Assembly (NCBI RefSeq): GCF_005222695.1
Contig: NZ_STGG01000064.1
Coordinates: forward strand, 1-64,000
Direction of reading: 5' to 3'
Source of the DNA: Massilia sp. HP4
GTDB lineage: Bacteria > Pseudomonadota > Gammaproteobacteria > Burkholderiales > Burkholderiaceae_D
DNA: 64,000 nt
Shown: piece after piece, positions 17,022-27,085 of the stretch
Layout of the letters: each line of letters begins with the position of its first letter
Position numbering within the stretch: the first letter of the stretch is position 1
Position numbers and translations under genes: made by a program
Notes under the pieces: model-generated
The model's database searches: none
What the model saw: only the letters and a program-made list of their open reading frames with translations
What the model was told of the DNA's origin: nothing

Positions 17022-17408
17022 ATGAATGCAATGACCAAAGCACCAAAAATCCTGCTGACCGCCGCCGTGCTGGCAACCCTGCTGGGCGCCTGCAAGAAAG
17101 ATGACGCGGCCACCACGACCGTTCCGGCCGACACCTCGGCCACCACGCCAAGCAGCACCTCGGGCGCCACCGGCACCACGGGTGACGTGGGCACCGGCGC
17201 AACCGGCACCGGCACCACCGGCACCGGCACCACCGATATGGGCACCACCGGCACCACCGGCGCAACCGGCACCGCGGGCGACGTCAGCGGCGCGACCGGG
17301 ACCAGTGGCACTACCGGCACCGGCACGGCCGAAGGCGCCACCGGCACCACCACCACCGATCCGGCGACCACCACCACCACGCCGCCAACCGGTACCACCG
17401 GCCAGTAA
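17022..17408 (+). CDS. Gly/Thr-rich low-complexity lipoprotein
   Basis: A 128-residue protein with a signal peptide ending in the lipobox LLGAC, so Cys 27 would be lipidated. After a short charged piece (KKDDAA) the mature protein is almost entirely Gly, Thr, Ala, Ser and Pro, in irregular repeats such as TGTTGTGTT and TGATGT. There is no folded-domain signature. A strong GAGGAG ribosome site precedes the ATG, and a terminator follows at 17470. Similar Gly/Thr-rich lipoproteins occur in Oxalobacteraceae; the role is unknown, perhaps as a flexible surface or periplasmic linker. A 256-bp leader (16766-17021) precedes it with no clear motif. Confidence 0.7.
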   Translation: MNAMTKAPKILLTAAVLATLLGACKKDDAATTTVPADTSATTPSSTSGATGTTGDVGTGATGTGTTGTGTTDMGTTGTTGATGTAGDVSGATGTSGTTGTGTAEGATGTTTTDPATTTTTPPTGTTGQ

Positions 17409-17469
17409 TCGCTTGGCCACCCTGCCGAATGACGCCCTGCTTGCGGGGCGCATTCGGGACGTACACCGC

Positions 17470-17501
17470 ACCCGGTCCCTCACGGCCGGGTTGTTTTTTT
17501 T
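17470..17501 (+). terminator. Rho-independent terminator after the lipoprotein gene
   Basis: ACCCGG and CCGGGT pair around a 10-base loop and are followed by TGTTTTTTTT. It ends transcription about 60 bp after the lipoprotein stop and stands just before the convergent hybrid kinase gene. Confidence 0.7.
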
Positions 17502-17520
17502 GGGCGCCCGGCGCGTGCTG

Positions 17521-20500
17521 TCAGCGCTCCCCCGACCCTGCGCCGTGCTCCTGTGCCGCCACAGCGCGGATCAGGTTCTCCACCATCCCGAAATCGGCCG
17601 GCTTGGTCAGGTGATGGTCGAAGCCCGCCTCGCTCGAGCGCCGGCGGTCCTGCTCCGCACCCCAGCCGGTCAGCGCCACCAGGGTCGCGTCTTGCATGCC
17701 CACGATGCGGCGCATCGCCTCGGCCGCGTCGAAGCCGCTCATGTCGGGCAGGCCGATATCCAGGAACACGACCTGCGGCAGGTCTTCCCCGGCCAGCCGC
17801 AGCGCCGCCGCACCGTCGTGGGCGACGCTGACGACGTGCTCGTTCATCTCGAGAAGGGCCTGCAAGGTCTCGGCCGCGTCGACATTGTCGTCCACCACCA
17901 GGATGCGCAGCGCGCCGGCCGGCGTCCCGGATATCGGTGCGGGCACAGTTGCGGGCAGCAGCGCGTCGGCATCCAGCGGCAAGGGTAGCCACACCGTGAA
18001 GCGGCTGCCCATGCCCGCGCCGTCGCTGCTGGCCGCCACCCGGCCGCCGTGCAGCCTGACCAGGCGCTGGACCAGGTTCAGGCCCACTCCCAGCCCGCCC
18101 TGCGCCATCTCGGTGCCGAGATGGGCCTGGGCGTACATGTCGAACACCGTCTCGAGCGCCGGCGCGGCGATACCGATGCCGTTGTCCGAGACCGTAATCG
18201 CCACCTCGCCCGCCTCGAGCCGGGCCGCGATCTCGATCGCGCCGCCCTGCGGCGTGTACTTGGCGGCGTTGTTGAGCAGGTTGCTCAGCACTTGCGCCAC
18301 GCGGTGGCGGTCGGCACGCAGCACCAGCGACGCCTCAGGCAGGCGCACGGCCAACGCATGTCTCTGCGCCTTCACCAGCGGCATGCTCATGTCGACCGCC
18401 TCGCGCATCACGTCCGCCAGCAGCACGCTTTCGAGCTTCAGGGTGACCTTGCCTTCGGCCAGGCGCGCCATGTCGAGCAGGTCGTCGACCAGGTGCACCA
18501 TGTGGTCGACCTGGCGCCGCATGATGGCCTGCACGTCGTCGCCGGCGGCGCCGATGTGCATCAACTCCAGGCCCGAGCGGATCGGGGCCAGCGGATTGCG
18601 CAGCTCGTGCGCCAGGGTGAACAAGAAGTCGCTCTGGGCGCGGTTCTTCAGTCCCAGCTCGTTGGCCAGGCGCTGCAGCTCCTGCTCGGCGTGTTTCTGG
18701 CTGTCGATGTCGAGGGTCACGCCGTCGAAGCGCTCCGGCTGGCCGTGCCCGTCCAGGCCGCACCAGCCGATCGCGCGCAGCCAGCGCGGCGCGCCGCCGG
18801 CCGTGGTGCGAAATTCCAGGTCGAGCGGCGCGCCGGCGCGCACCGCGTGCGCCACGCTGCCTGCCAGCCGCTCGCGGTCCTCGGGATCGACCGCCGCCAG
18901 CAGTTCTGCCACCGGCGCCAGGCGCGCGCCGTCCAGGCCGAAGTGCACGGCCATCTCGGCATTGATCTGGAACCCGGAAAACGGCGCGTCGGCATACCAG
19001 ACGCCGATGTCCCCCGCCTCGGAGACCCGCTCGAAGCGCTCCTGCAGCGTCTTGCGCACCTGGATGTCGATCACGGTGCCGACATAGCCGTCGGGCTCCC
19101 CGCGCGCATTCGTGCGCGGCAGGCCCGAGTCGATGAACCAGCGGTAGCTGCCATCGTTGCAGCGCAGGCGGTAGTCGATCGAGTACGGTTCGCGCGCCGC
19201 GTTCGCGCCCAGGAATGCCTCCTGCGCGCGCTGGCGGTCGTCGGGATGGGTGTTCTCGAGCCAGCCCAGGCCCAGGTCCTGCTCGGGCGTGCGGCCGGTA
19301 TAGTCGTACCAGCGCCGGCTCAGGTAGGTGCACCGGCCGTCGTTATCGGTAGTCCACAGCATGGACGGCGAAGCGTCGATCAGGGCCCTTACATGGGCTT
19401 CGCGGGCGCGCGCATCGTGCTCCATCTGGCGCCGTTCGCGGCCCAGCGCCACCTGGGTGCGCACCCGCGCCAGCAGCTCGTTGGCCGAGAACGGCTTGAC
19501 CAGGTAATCGTCGGCGCCGGCCTGCAAGCCTTCAACCTTGGATTCCTCGCCGGCGCGCGCCGACAGCAGCATCACCGGCAGCAGGCGCAGCGCCTCGCTG
19601 GCGCGAATCTTCGCGATCAGGCCGAAGCCGTCCAGCTTCGGCATCATCACGTCGCTCAGCAGCAGGTCGGGCGGATCTTCCAGGGCCATCGCGAGGGCCG
19701 CCTCGCCATCGGCGCAGGCGCGCACTTCGGCGTGCGGCTCGAGCAGCGCCTTCAGGTAGGCCCGCATATCGTTGTTGTCGTCGGCGATCAGGATGCGCGG
19801 ACGGGCTTCGCCGGCGACGTCGACCGGCGCCGGCTGCCCGTCGGGGTGGGGGCTTGCCTCGGCGTCCGGCAGCCAGCGCAGCGCTTCTTCCACGAAGGCG
19901 GAACCGACGCGCTGGCGGTCTACCATCTCGTCCGGTGCGTGCAGGATGCGGTCTTGCGGCAGGTGCGCATCGCCGAACGGCAGGTCGACGTCGAAGCGCG
20001 TGCCTGCGCCGAACACGCTCGAGACGGCGATCGCGCCGCCATGCAGGCGCACCAGTTCCTGGATCAGCGCCAGGCCGATGCCGGTGCCCTCATAGGTACG
20101 TCCCGGCGCGCCCTCGATGCGGTGGAAGCGCTCGAACATGCGCGGCAACTCGTGCTCGGGGATGCCGGTGCCGGTATCCTGCACCGACAGCCGCGCCATG
20201 CCCGCATGCTCGCGCAGGGTCACCGTGACGCCGCCCTGCAGGGTGAACTTGAACGCGTTCGACAGCAGGTTGAAGACGATCTTCTCCCACATATCGCGGT
20301 CGACGTAGACCGTCCGCTCCAGGTCCTGCAGGTCGATCGTATACGCCAGGCCGCCCTTGGCCATCGCCGATTCGAACACGCCGGCCAGGTCGAGCGTCAG
20401 GCGCGCCAGGTCGACCGGGGCGTAGCTGGCCTGCACCCGGCCGGCCTCGATGCGTGAGAAGTCGAGCAGCGAATTGACCAGCTTGAGCAGGCGCAGCGCA

Positions 20501-21693
20501 TTGCGGTGGGTGACCTCGATGCGCTTGCGCTGGGCCGCACTCATGCTGTCCTGGCCATCGGCCAGGGCGTCGTCGAGCGGCCCCAGGATCAGGGTCAGCG
20601 GCGTACGGAATTCATGCGACACGTTCGAGAAGAAGGCGGTCTTGGCGCGATCGATCTTGGCCAGTTCTTCGGCGCGGCGCTGTTCCTGCTCGTAGGCGAT
20701 CACATTGCCGACCGCCGTGTTCACCGCCGCGCCCAGCAATTCATAGAAATTGCGGTATTCGGCGTCCAGCGCGCGGCGCACGCTGACGCCGGCGACCACG
20801 AAGCCGAACAGCTCCTGCTGGCCCGGCAGCGACAGCGGCAGCACCAGGGCCGAACGGGGCGGCTCCTCGTAGGGCCCGCAGGCCAGCCCCGCAAGCCGCG
20901 TGGCGACATCGTCGGCCTGCGCGGCCGCATGGTCGGCGGCGCAGCGCGCGAACGGCCAGCAGGCATCGTCCAGGCGCACCGACGCCGGCGCCAGCGCACT
21001 GCCGGGCGGCAGCCCGCCGCCGCCGCGCAAGCGCAGCTCGCCGCTGTCCGGATCGACCTGGTAGAACAGGATAAAGGGGACGTCCGCCTTCATGCGCTCG
21101 GCGTGGGCCGTCAACTGCTGGCCGATCTCGGCGATCGAGCGGGTCGAGGCCAGGCTGGCGGTCAGGTCGCGCAAGGCCTGGCTGCGCCGTGCTCCGAGCA
21201 CCTGGGCCGTGGTCTCGGTGATCGGGTGGAACACCCCGCCCACCGCGCCCGACTCGTCGCGGATCGGCGAAAACGAAAAGGTCATGTTCGCCTCTTCGAG
21301 ATAGCCGCTGCGGTCGAGGAACATCTGCTGGTCCTTGATGTAGGCGCCCTCGCCCTGGTGCGCACGCTCGAAGGCCGCCCCCACCACCGGCAGGGCCGAA
21401 GCCCACACCACCTTGAACGGCGCCCCCATCGACGCCGGATGCAGGTCGCCGCAGATCGGGCGGTAGGCGTCGTTGTAGATCTGGATGTCGTCCGGGCCCC
21501 AGCACACCAGGATCGGGAAAGTCGAGGACAGGCACAGGCTGACCGAGGTGCGCAGGCTTTGCGGCCAGTCGGACAGTGGTCCCAGCGGCGTGGTCGACCA
21601 GTCCATGCTACGGATCAGTTCGCCCATCTCGCCGCCGCCGGCGAGCCAGTTCAGGTCGGAATCGGCTGATGCAGGAAATGGGGATGAGGACAT
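17521..21693 (-). CDS. Large hybrid histidine kinase with two transmitter and two receiver modules
   Basis: A 1390-residue cytoplasmic signalling protein (no clear membrane segment). In order: a PAS-like input domain (about 20-165, with FPILVCWGPDD), a GAF-like region (about 175-335), a first HisKA/HATPase module (phospho-acceptor in SHEFRTPL, His about 360), a receiver (phospho-acceptor Asp about 681 in LSDVMMPKLDG), two PAS domains, a second HisKA/HATPase module (AHELRNPLAPIR), and a C-terminal receiver (LDIGLPDMSGFD). I start at ATG 21693; 31 upstream codons look non-coding. The first module with its receiver and the second with its receiver look like two hybrid kinases in tandem. No DNA-binding partner gene is adjacent. 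Its input domain is related to that of the kinase at 35662. Confidence 0.88.
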   Translation of the reverse strand: MSSSPFPASADSDLNWLAGGGEMGELIRSMDWSTTPLGPLSDWPQSLRTSVSLCLSSTFPILVCWGPDDIQIYNDAYRPICGDLHPASMGAPFKVVWASALPVVGAAFERAHQGEGAYIKDQQMFLDRSGYLEEANMTFSFSPIRDESGAVGGVFHPITETTAQVLGARRSQALRDLTASLASTRSIAEIGQQLTAHAERMKADVPFILFYQVDPDSGELRLRGGGGLPPGSALAPASVRLDDACWPFARCAADHAAAQADDVATRLAGLACGPYEEPPRSALVLPLSLPGQQELFGFVVAGVSVRRALDAEYRNFYELLGAAVNTAVGNVIAYEQEQRRAEELAKIDRAKTAFFSNVSHEFRTPLTLILGPLDDALADGQDSMSAAQRKRIEVTHRNALRLLKLVNSLLDFSRIEAGRVQASYAPVDLARLTLDLAGVFESAMAKGGLAYTIDLQDLERTVYVDRDMWEKIVFNLLSNAFKFTLQGGVTVTLREHAGMARLSVQDTGTGIPEHELPRMFERFHRIEGAPGRTYEGTGIGLALIQELVRLHGGAIAVSSVFGAGTRFDVDLPFGDAHLPQDRILHAPDEMVDRQRVGSAFVEEALRWLPDAEASPHPDGQPAPVDVAGEARPRILIADDNNDMRAYLKALLEPHAEVRACADGEAALAMALEDPPDLLLSDVMMPKLDGFGLIAKIRASEALRLLPVMLLSARAGEESKVEGLQAGADDYLVKPFSANELLARVRTQVALGRERRQMEHDARAREAHVRALIDASPSMLWTTDNDGRCTYLSRRWYDYTGRTPEQDLGLGWLENTHPDDRQRAQEAFLGANAAREPYSIDYRLRCNDGSYRWFIDSGLPRTNARGEPDGYVGTVIDIQVRKTLQERFERVSEAGDIGVWYADAPFSGFQINAEMAVHFGLDGARLAPVAELLAAVDPEDRERLAGSVAHAVRAGAPLDLEFRTTAGGAPRWLRAIGWCGLDGHGQPERFDGVTLDIDSQKHAEQELQRLANELGLKNRAQSDFLFTLAHELRNPLAPIRSGLELMHIGAAGDDVQAIMRRQVDHMVHLVDDLLDMARLAEGKVTLKLESVLLADVMREAVDMSMPLVKAQRHALAVRLPEASLVLRADRHRVAQVLSNLLNNAAKYTPQGGAIEIAARLEAGEVAITVSDNGIGIAAPALETVFDMYAQAHLGTEMAQGGLGVGLNLVQRLVRLHGGRVAASSDGAGMGSRFTVWLPLPLDADALLPATVPAPISGTPAGALRILVVDDNVDAAETLQALLEMNEHVVSVAHDGAAALRLAGEDLPQVVFLDIGLPDMSGFDAAEAMRRIVGMQDATLVALTGWGAEQDRRRSSEAGFDHHLTKPADFGMVENLIRAVAAQEHGAGSGER

Positions 21694-21894
21694 ACAGAAA
21701 CCTTCGTGGGAGATGAATGAGGGAGGCCGGAGCAGCACCGTCCACTGCATTGCAAGAGAATCGTTGACGAAAACCCCACAAAGCATCCGCCATTAGAACA
21801 TACCGACAGGAAATTCGCCTGCCCGGAAGCTTTCTGACTATACGGAAAGTCAACAATGACGTACGCAGCGTCAGATCAGGTGACTACCGAAAGC

Positions 21895-21956
21895 AACACG
21901 GCCAGCGCGACGCTGGCCGTGTTACCAATCAGAAAACAGGCAGGATGAATCCTGCC
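21895..21956 (-). terminator. Two hairpins downstream of the RND operon
   Basis: A strong stem AACACGGCCAGCG/CGCTGGCCGTGTT with a 3-base loop (21895-21923) and a second stem GGCAGGAT/ATCCTGCC (21939-21956). Read on the minus strand the second is followed by TGTTTTCTG. Both lie just after the end of the efflux gene and before the start of the hybrid kinase, so they should insulate the two minus-strand units. Confidence 0.6.
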
Positions 21957-21963
21957 CGATCGT

Positions 21964-24900
21964 TCAGGCCGTCAAGGCCTTGTCGCGGCCGCGGCCAGTG
22001 ACGAAGCGGCCGATGCGCACGATGGTGCGATAGACCAGGCGCACGAAGGTCAGGGTCAGGATCGCTTCGACGAAGGTCATCAGGAAGGCCGGCAGCGTAT
22101 TGAAACGCTCGGCGCGGCGGCCGTACTTGGCCACCATGCGGTCGCGGGCGATCTCGATGCTGTCGTAGAAGGTCGGCACCACCAGCAGGGTCAGCACGGT
22201 CGAGGTGATCGTACCGCCGATGATGGCGATCGCCAGCGGCTGGTAGAACTCGCCCGCGTCGCCGAAGGCCAGCGCCACCGGCAGCATGCCGGCGATCAGC
22301 GCGAAGGTCGTCATCAGGATCGGACGCAGGCGCTTGCGGCCGGCCGCCATCAGGGCCTCCTCGCGGTCCATGCCTTCGTGCTCCAGGGCGCGGGCGGCGT
22401 CCAGCAGCAGGATCGCGTTCTTGGCAACCAGACCCATCAGCATGATGATGCCGATCATGCTCATCAGGTTGAGCGTGTGCCCGGTGATGATCAGGGCCAC
22501 CACCACGCCGATCAGGGACAGCGGCAGCGACATCATGACGCCGATCGGCGCGGTGAACGAGCCGAACTGCATCACCAGGATCAGGTACATCAGCGCGATG
22601 CCCGACACCAGCGAGATCACCATTTCGGTGAACAGTTCCTGCTGGTCTTCACCCGAGCCGCCCAGCGCCAGGCCATAGCCCGGTGGGAAGTCGAAGGTGC
22701 GCGCCAGCTTCATGGCGTCGGCCGTGACTTCGCCCGGCGAACGGCCCTGGGCATTGGCCGACACGGTGATCATGCGCTCGCCGTTCTTGTGGCGGATCGC
22801 CGAAGGGCCCTTGCCCATGGTGATCGAAGCGATCTGGTCCAGGGGCACCATCATGCCGGTGCCGCCGACCGAGATCGGCAGGCGCTCGATGCTCTCGGTA
22901 TTGACGCGGTCGTCCGGATGCAGGCGCACGGCGACGTCGCGGGTCTCGCTGGTCGGGTCGACCCAGTCGCCCACCTCGATGCCGGCGAAGGCCACGCGCA
23001 GCGACTGGGCGGCGTCGTTGACCGAGATGCCCATCATGTTCGCCAGGCCGCGGTCGAGCACGATCTGCAGCTCGTTCTTCGGATCCTGTTCGGACAGGGT
23101 GACGTCGACCGCGCCCGGCACTTCGCGCAGCTTGGCCATGAAGGCATTGGTCAGTTCCATCAGCTTGCGCGAGTCGGGGCCGCTGAATTCGATCTGCACC
23201 GGCTTGCCGTTGCCGCTCAGGTCATCCATGACCACGTACTCGGCGCCGACCAGGCGGCTGATCTTCTCGCGCAGCTCGACCGCGACCTCGGAGGCGCTGC
23301 GCTCGCGCTGGCGGCGCTTGCCGATGTCGACATACACGCGGCCGCCATTGAGGTTGACGTTGCTGTTGGTGTCTTCGGTTTCAGGCAGGGTGCGCGCCAG
23401 TTCGGCGGCCGCCTCGACCTTGCGGCGGGCATACTCGACGCTCGACGAGGCCGGCACGCGCACCTCGACCATGATGGTGCCCGAGTCCATCTTCGGCAGG
23501 AAGCTCGAGCCGCCGAACATGCTGTGCAGGGCGATCGCGCCGACGAAGCTTGCCAGGGCGATGAAGCCCATCCAGCGGCGGTGGTGCAGCGCCCAGGCGA
23601 TCACGTGGCCATAGCGGTCGGCCTGGCGGTCGAACCAGTGGTTGAAACGGTCCAGCACGCGGCCGATGCCTTTCTTCGGCGCGCTGTGGTGGTCCGGCGG
23701 GTCGCCCCAGTAGGCCGACAGCATCGGGTCGAGCGTGAACGAGATGAACAGCGACACGATCACCGAGCAGGTCACGGTCAGCGCGAACGGACGGAACCAC
23801 TCGCCGGACACGCCCGGCATGAAGGCCACCGGCACGAACACGGCCATGATCGAGAAGGTCGTGGCGGCCACCGCCATGCCGATCTCGGCGGTGCCCTCCA
23901 GGGCCGCGGTGCGGCGATCCGAACCCATTTCCATATGGCGCACGATGTTTTCGCGCACCACGATCGCATCGTCGATCAGCACGCCGATCGCCAGCGACAG
24001 GCCCAGCAGGGTCATGAAGTTCAGCGTGAAGCCGCACAGCCAGACCGCGATGAAGGCCGCCAGCACCGAGGTCGGCAGGGCCAGCGCGGTGATCAGGGTC
24101 GAGCGCCAGGAATTGAGAAAGGCATACACGACGAACACGGTCAGCACGGCGCCCAGCACCAGTGCCTCGATCACATTGTTCAGGCTCGATTGCGCATCTT
24201 CGCCGCCGTCGCGGGTGACTTCCAGCTTGGTGCCTTCCGGCAGGTGTTTGCTGGCTTCCTTGACCACTTCGTGGACTTTCTTGGCCAGCGACACGGTCGA
24301 GGCGTCACGCGAGCGGGAAATCTGCAGGCCGACGTTCGGCTTGCCGCTACGCATGGACAGGCTGTTGATGTCGGCGAAACCGTCCTGGATCTCGGCCACC
24401 TGGTTCAGGCGCACGATGGTGTCGGCATTGCGCTTGACCACGATCTGCGAAAAGTCTTCGGGACGCTCGATGCGGCCGACCAGGCGGATTCCCTTCTCGT
24501 CCAGCTCGCTGCGCAGCTTGCCGACCGGCGCATTGGTGTTGCCGCTGCGCAGGGCGTTGGTAACTTCCGTTACCGAGACATTGAATTCACGCAGCTTCTC
24601 GGCGCGCAGCAGCACCGACAACTCGCGCCGCAAGGCGCCGTTGACGGCGACCGTCGAGACGCCGTCGATGGCGCGGAACTGGTCGGCAAGGACGTCCTCT
24701 GCATAGCGCGAGATCTCGGCATGGCTCTGGGTGCTCGACGACAGCGCCAGCGACATGACAGGTTCGGCGGCCGGGTCGATCCGGCGCAGCACCGGTTCGC
24801 GCATCTCGATCGGCAATTTATAACGCACCGCGGCGATGGCGTTACGCACATCGTCCGAGGCTTCGATCAGGTTGCGGTCGAAGTCGAACTCCATCCAGAT

Positions 24901-25170
24901 CGAGGCGCCGCCTTCATAGGAATTGGAATTGACTTCGGTGACGCCCTGGATCGCCTGCATCTGTTTCTCGAGGCGGTTGGTGATCTCGCGTTCCGACGTT
25001 TCGGGCGAGGCGCCCGGATACGGGATGTCGACCACGATGACCGGGATGTCGACGTCGGGATTCTGGTTGACGCGCAGCTTGGACAGGGCCAGCAGGCCGA
25101 TGGCCATCATCGCGACGATGATGACGATCGTCGCGACCGGTTTCTTGACACTAAAATTGGACAGGAACAT
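21964..25170 (-). CDS. RND efflux transporter, AcrB/MexB-like (HAE1 family)
   Basis: A 1068-residue inner-membrane proton-driven pump with the full RND duplication: a membrane segment at about 10-30, a periplasmic porter region, a membrane block, and the same again. The TM4 relay aspartates are seen in IGVLIDDAIVVRENIV, and the second half shows LMGLVAKNAILLLDAAR. The C-terminus is basic and cytoplasmic. It stands 28 bp after the membrane fusion protein gene in one operon. No outer-membrane channel gene is adjacent, so a TolC-type partner must come from elsewhere. Substrates are probably organic compounds by family; no metal-type (CzcA) signature is seen. Confidence 0.9.
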   Translation of the reverse strand: MFLSNFSVKKPVATIVIIVAMMAIGLLALSKLRVNQNPDVDIPVIVVDIPYPGASPETSEREITNRLEKQMQAIQGVTEVNSNSYEGGASIWMEFDFDRNLIEASDDVRNAIAAVRYKLPIEMREPVLRRIDPAAEPVMSLALSSSTQSHAEISRYAEDVLADQFRAIDGVSTVAVNGALRRELSVLLRAEKLREFNVSVTEVTNALRSGNTNAPVGKLRSELDEKGIRLVGRIERPEDFSQIVVKRNADTIVRLNQVAEIQDGFADINSLSMRSGKPNVGLQISRSRDASTVSLAKKVHEVVKEASKHLPEGTKLEVTRDGGEDAQSSLNNVIEALVLGAVLTVFVVYAFLNSWRSTLITALALPTSVLAAFIAVWLCGFTLNFMTLLGLSLAIGVLIDDAIVVRENIVRHMEMGSDRRTAALEGTAEIGMAVAATTFSIMAVFVPVAFMPGVSGEWFRPFALTVTCSVIVSLFISFTLDPMLSAYWGDPPDHHSAPKKGIGRVLDRFNHWFDRQADRYGHVIAWALHHRRWMGFIALASFVGAIALHSMFGGSSFLPKMDSGTIMVEVRVPASSSVEYARRKVEAAAELARTLPETEDTNSNVNLNGGRVYVDIGKRRQRERSASEVAVELREKISRLVGAEYVVMDDLSGNGKPVQIEFSGPDSRKLMELTNAFMAKLREVPGAVDVTLSEQDPKNELQIVLDRGLANMMGISVNDAAQSLRVAFAGIEVGDWVDPTSETRDVAVRLHPDDRVNTESIERLPISVGGTGMMVPLDQIASITMGKGPSAIRHKNGERMITVSANAQGRSPGEVTADAMKLARTFDFPPGYGLALGGSGEDQQELFTEMVISLVSGIALMYLILVMQFGSFTAPIGVMMSLPLSLIGVVVALIITGHTLNLMSMIGIIMLMGLVAKNAILLLDAARALEHEGMDREEALMAAGRKRLRPILMTTFALIAGMLPVALAFGDAGEFYQPLAIAIIGGTITSTVLTLLVVPTFYDSIEIARDRMVAKYGRRAERFNTLPAFLMTFVEAILTLTFVRLVYRTIVRIGRFVTGRGRDKALTA

Positions 25171-25198
25171 GGTTGTTTTTCCTTATGTGTTTCCCGTA

Positions 25199-26338
25199 TT
25201 ACTTGCCTTGGGCGGCAGTGCCGGTGGCCGCGCTGGCAACGCGTGCGGCCGGCATGTCGACTTTTTGCCCATCCTTCAGGTTCGAGGTCGGGGCGCGCAG
25301 CACGATGTCGCCGGCGGCCAGGCCCTGCTTGACTTCGAGGTTGCCCGTGCGCGGGTCGCGCGCGCCGACCACCAGGTTGACCTTGGACAGCGTCTTGTCC
25401 TTGATGCGCCAGGTGTGGCTGCTGTCGCCGACGCGCACCAGCGCCGATTCGGGCAGCATCAGGGCGTCGGTGGCCGAGGCGTCGACCCGGCCTTCGGCGT
25501 ACAGGCCGGCCACGCGCGGCTGCGACTTATCGGCAAAACCGACCAGCACTTCCACCTGCCGGGTGACCGGGTTCGCTGCGGGGTCGATACGCTTGACAAC
25601 GCCGGCGAACTGCTGTTCGCCATAGCCGTTGACGCGGAAGTTGACCTTCTGGCCGACCTTGACGGTGCTGACCGAGTCGGCCGACACCGCGCCTTCGAAG
25701 CGCATGCTGGTCGGATCGATGACTTTCACCAGCTCCTTGCCGATGGTGGCGGTGTCGCCGTTGGACACCTTGCGCTCGGAGACGATGCCGTCGAACGGCG
25801 CGCGCACCGTGGTGCGGGCCAGTTGCTGGCGCGCAGTGGCGACCCGGCTCTTCGACGCCGACAGCTCGCTCAGGGCGTTGTTGCGCGCCATCTCGGCGTC
25901 GTCCAGGGCCTTGGCCGAGGTCATGCCCGAGGCGGTCAGGGTCTTGAGGCGCTCGAGCTGGCGGTTGGCCTGCTCTAGCGCCAGGGTGGCGGCGCGCTGC
26001 GCATCCTCGGCCGAGGTCAGGGTGTCGCGGATCGAGGTTTCATCGAGGCGCACCAGCACGTCGCCGCGCTTGACCGGCTCGCCGTTCTCCTTCAGCACCT
26101 GCAGCACGATGGCGGACACCTCGGCGCGCAAGTCGGCGCGGCGCTCTGGCTGGATCGAGCCGGTGATCACCGGGCCCGACGAGATCGAATCGCTCTGGAT
26201 CGTCAATACATCCTCGGGCGCCACGGTCAACTGCGTCGGCTTGTTGTCCTTGGCCTGTCCAGGCGCCTTGGCGGCGTCCTTGCCGCAGGCGACGAGGCTC
26301 GTTGCGATGGCTAGAACGAGGAGGGATTTGCGCAGCAT
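25199..26338 (-). CDS. RND periplasmic adaptor (membrane fusion) lipoprotein
   Basis: A 379-residue adaptor linking the RND pump to an outer-membrane channel. It has a lipoprotein signal (LVACGKDAAK, Cys about 18), a biotinyl-lipoyl-like half (LRAEVSAIVLQVLKENGEPV), a coiled-coil hairpin (about 100-170, with many Ala, Leu and Arg), the second lipoyl half (TTVRAPFDGIVSERKVSNGD) and beta-barrel domains. It precedes the pump gene by 28 bp in the same direction. The 5' end is AT-rich and probably holds the promoter. Confidence 0.9.
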   Translation of the reverse strand: MLRKSLLVLAIATSLVACGKDAAKAPGQAKDNKPTQLTVAPEDVLTIQSDSISSGPVITGSIQPERRADLRAEVSAIVLQVLKENGEPVKRGDVLVRLDETSIRDTLTSAEDAQRAATLALEQANRQLERLKTLTASGMTSAKALDDAEMARNNALSELSASKSRVATARQQLARTTVRAPFDGIVSERKVSNGDTATIGKELVKVIDPTSMRFEGAVSADSVSTVKVGQKVNFRVNGYGEQQFAGVVKRIDPAANPVTRQVEVLVGFADKSQPRVAGLYAEGRVDASATDALMLPESALVRVGDSSHTWRIKDKTLSKVNLVVGARDPRTGNLEVKQGLAAGDIVLRAPTSNLKDGQKVDMPAARVASAATGTAAQGK

Positions 26339-26469
26339 AGTGATTCTCCAGAGTGGGACTTGATCGTTTTTATAAAAATGAGAATGGATACTCAGCGCGC
26401 AGTATTCAGGAGGGCCTCGATAGCGTCAATTGACGAACCTGTATAACGCCGAATTCGATGGATGAACTG

Positions 26470-26522
26470 CGTTTTTTGGCGATGAGCTGCATTCCAGCCC
26501 GGATGAAATGCAGCCAAAAACG
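26470..26522. terminator. Long inverted repeat between DUF212 gene and efflux operon
   Basis: CGTTTTTTGGC and GCCAAAAACG flank inner pairing CTGCATT with AATGCAG. On the minus strand it follows the DUF212 gene by about 45 bp and could form a terminator-like hairpin with a T-rich arm on either strand. Confidence 0.4.
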
Positions 26523-26566
26523 GACAGCCGGACGTCCGGGATACGGACGCCAGCTGTATGTACATG

Positions 26567-26989
26567 CTAGATACCGCCCAGCAGGGCATTGATCAGGAAG
26601 CCCATGCCGATGCCGGTCACGACGCCGCCGGCGATCTCGACCTTGGTATGGCCCATGCGTTCGCGCAGGATCACGTAGTCGGCCTTGCCGTCGTGCAGGC
26701 GGTTGAGCGAGACCGCGTGGCGGCCCACGTGCTGGCGCAGGCTGTTGGCGTCGATCATGACGACGAAGGCCAGCGCGCAGGCGACGCCGAAGGCCGGATC
26801 GCCCATGCCTTCGCGCAGCGCGATCAGGGTGGCCATGCTCGACACGACCGCACTATGGTTGCTGGGAAAGCCGCCATTGCCGACCAGGTCGAAGGCCCAG
26901 CGCCGCAGGCGGACGCTCGAAATGAGAAACTTGATCGGGCCGACCACCATCCAGGTCAGCACCGGCGTCACGAGGTAGATAATTTCCAT
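26567..26989 (-). CDS. DUF212 (divergent PAP2) family membrane protein
   Basis: A 140-residue membrane protein with about four hydrophobic segments. It carries the family hallmarks FPSNHSAVVSSMATLIALREG and IDANSLRQHVGRHA, which resemble the phosphatase motifs of the PAP2/haloperoxidase superfamily (S-x-H in SNHSA). The catalytic role of this small family is not established. It is a single minus-strand gene, divergent from the DUF475 gene. Confidence 0.85.
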   Translation of the reverse strand: MEIIYLVTPVLTWMVVGPIKFLISSVRLRRWAFDLVGNGGFPSNHSAVVSSMATLIALREGMGDPAFGVACALAFVVMIDANSLRQHVGRHAVSLNRLHDGKADYVILRERMGHTKVEIAGGVVTGIGMGFLINALLGGI

Positions 26990-27085
26990 GATGTCTTATA
27001 GGTGAAAATGCTGGGCGGAATTATCTCAGAAGCAAGGCGCGGCGGGCGACTTTTGGGACGGACGCAACAAGCCCGGAAACGGTAA

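Noticed and set aside
22378..25332. A 984-codon plus-strand frame opposite the RND pump
   Set aside because: Composition is His/Gln/Arg/Asp-rich without motifs, and the minus strand encodes an unmistakable RND transporter. It is a mirror frame.
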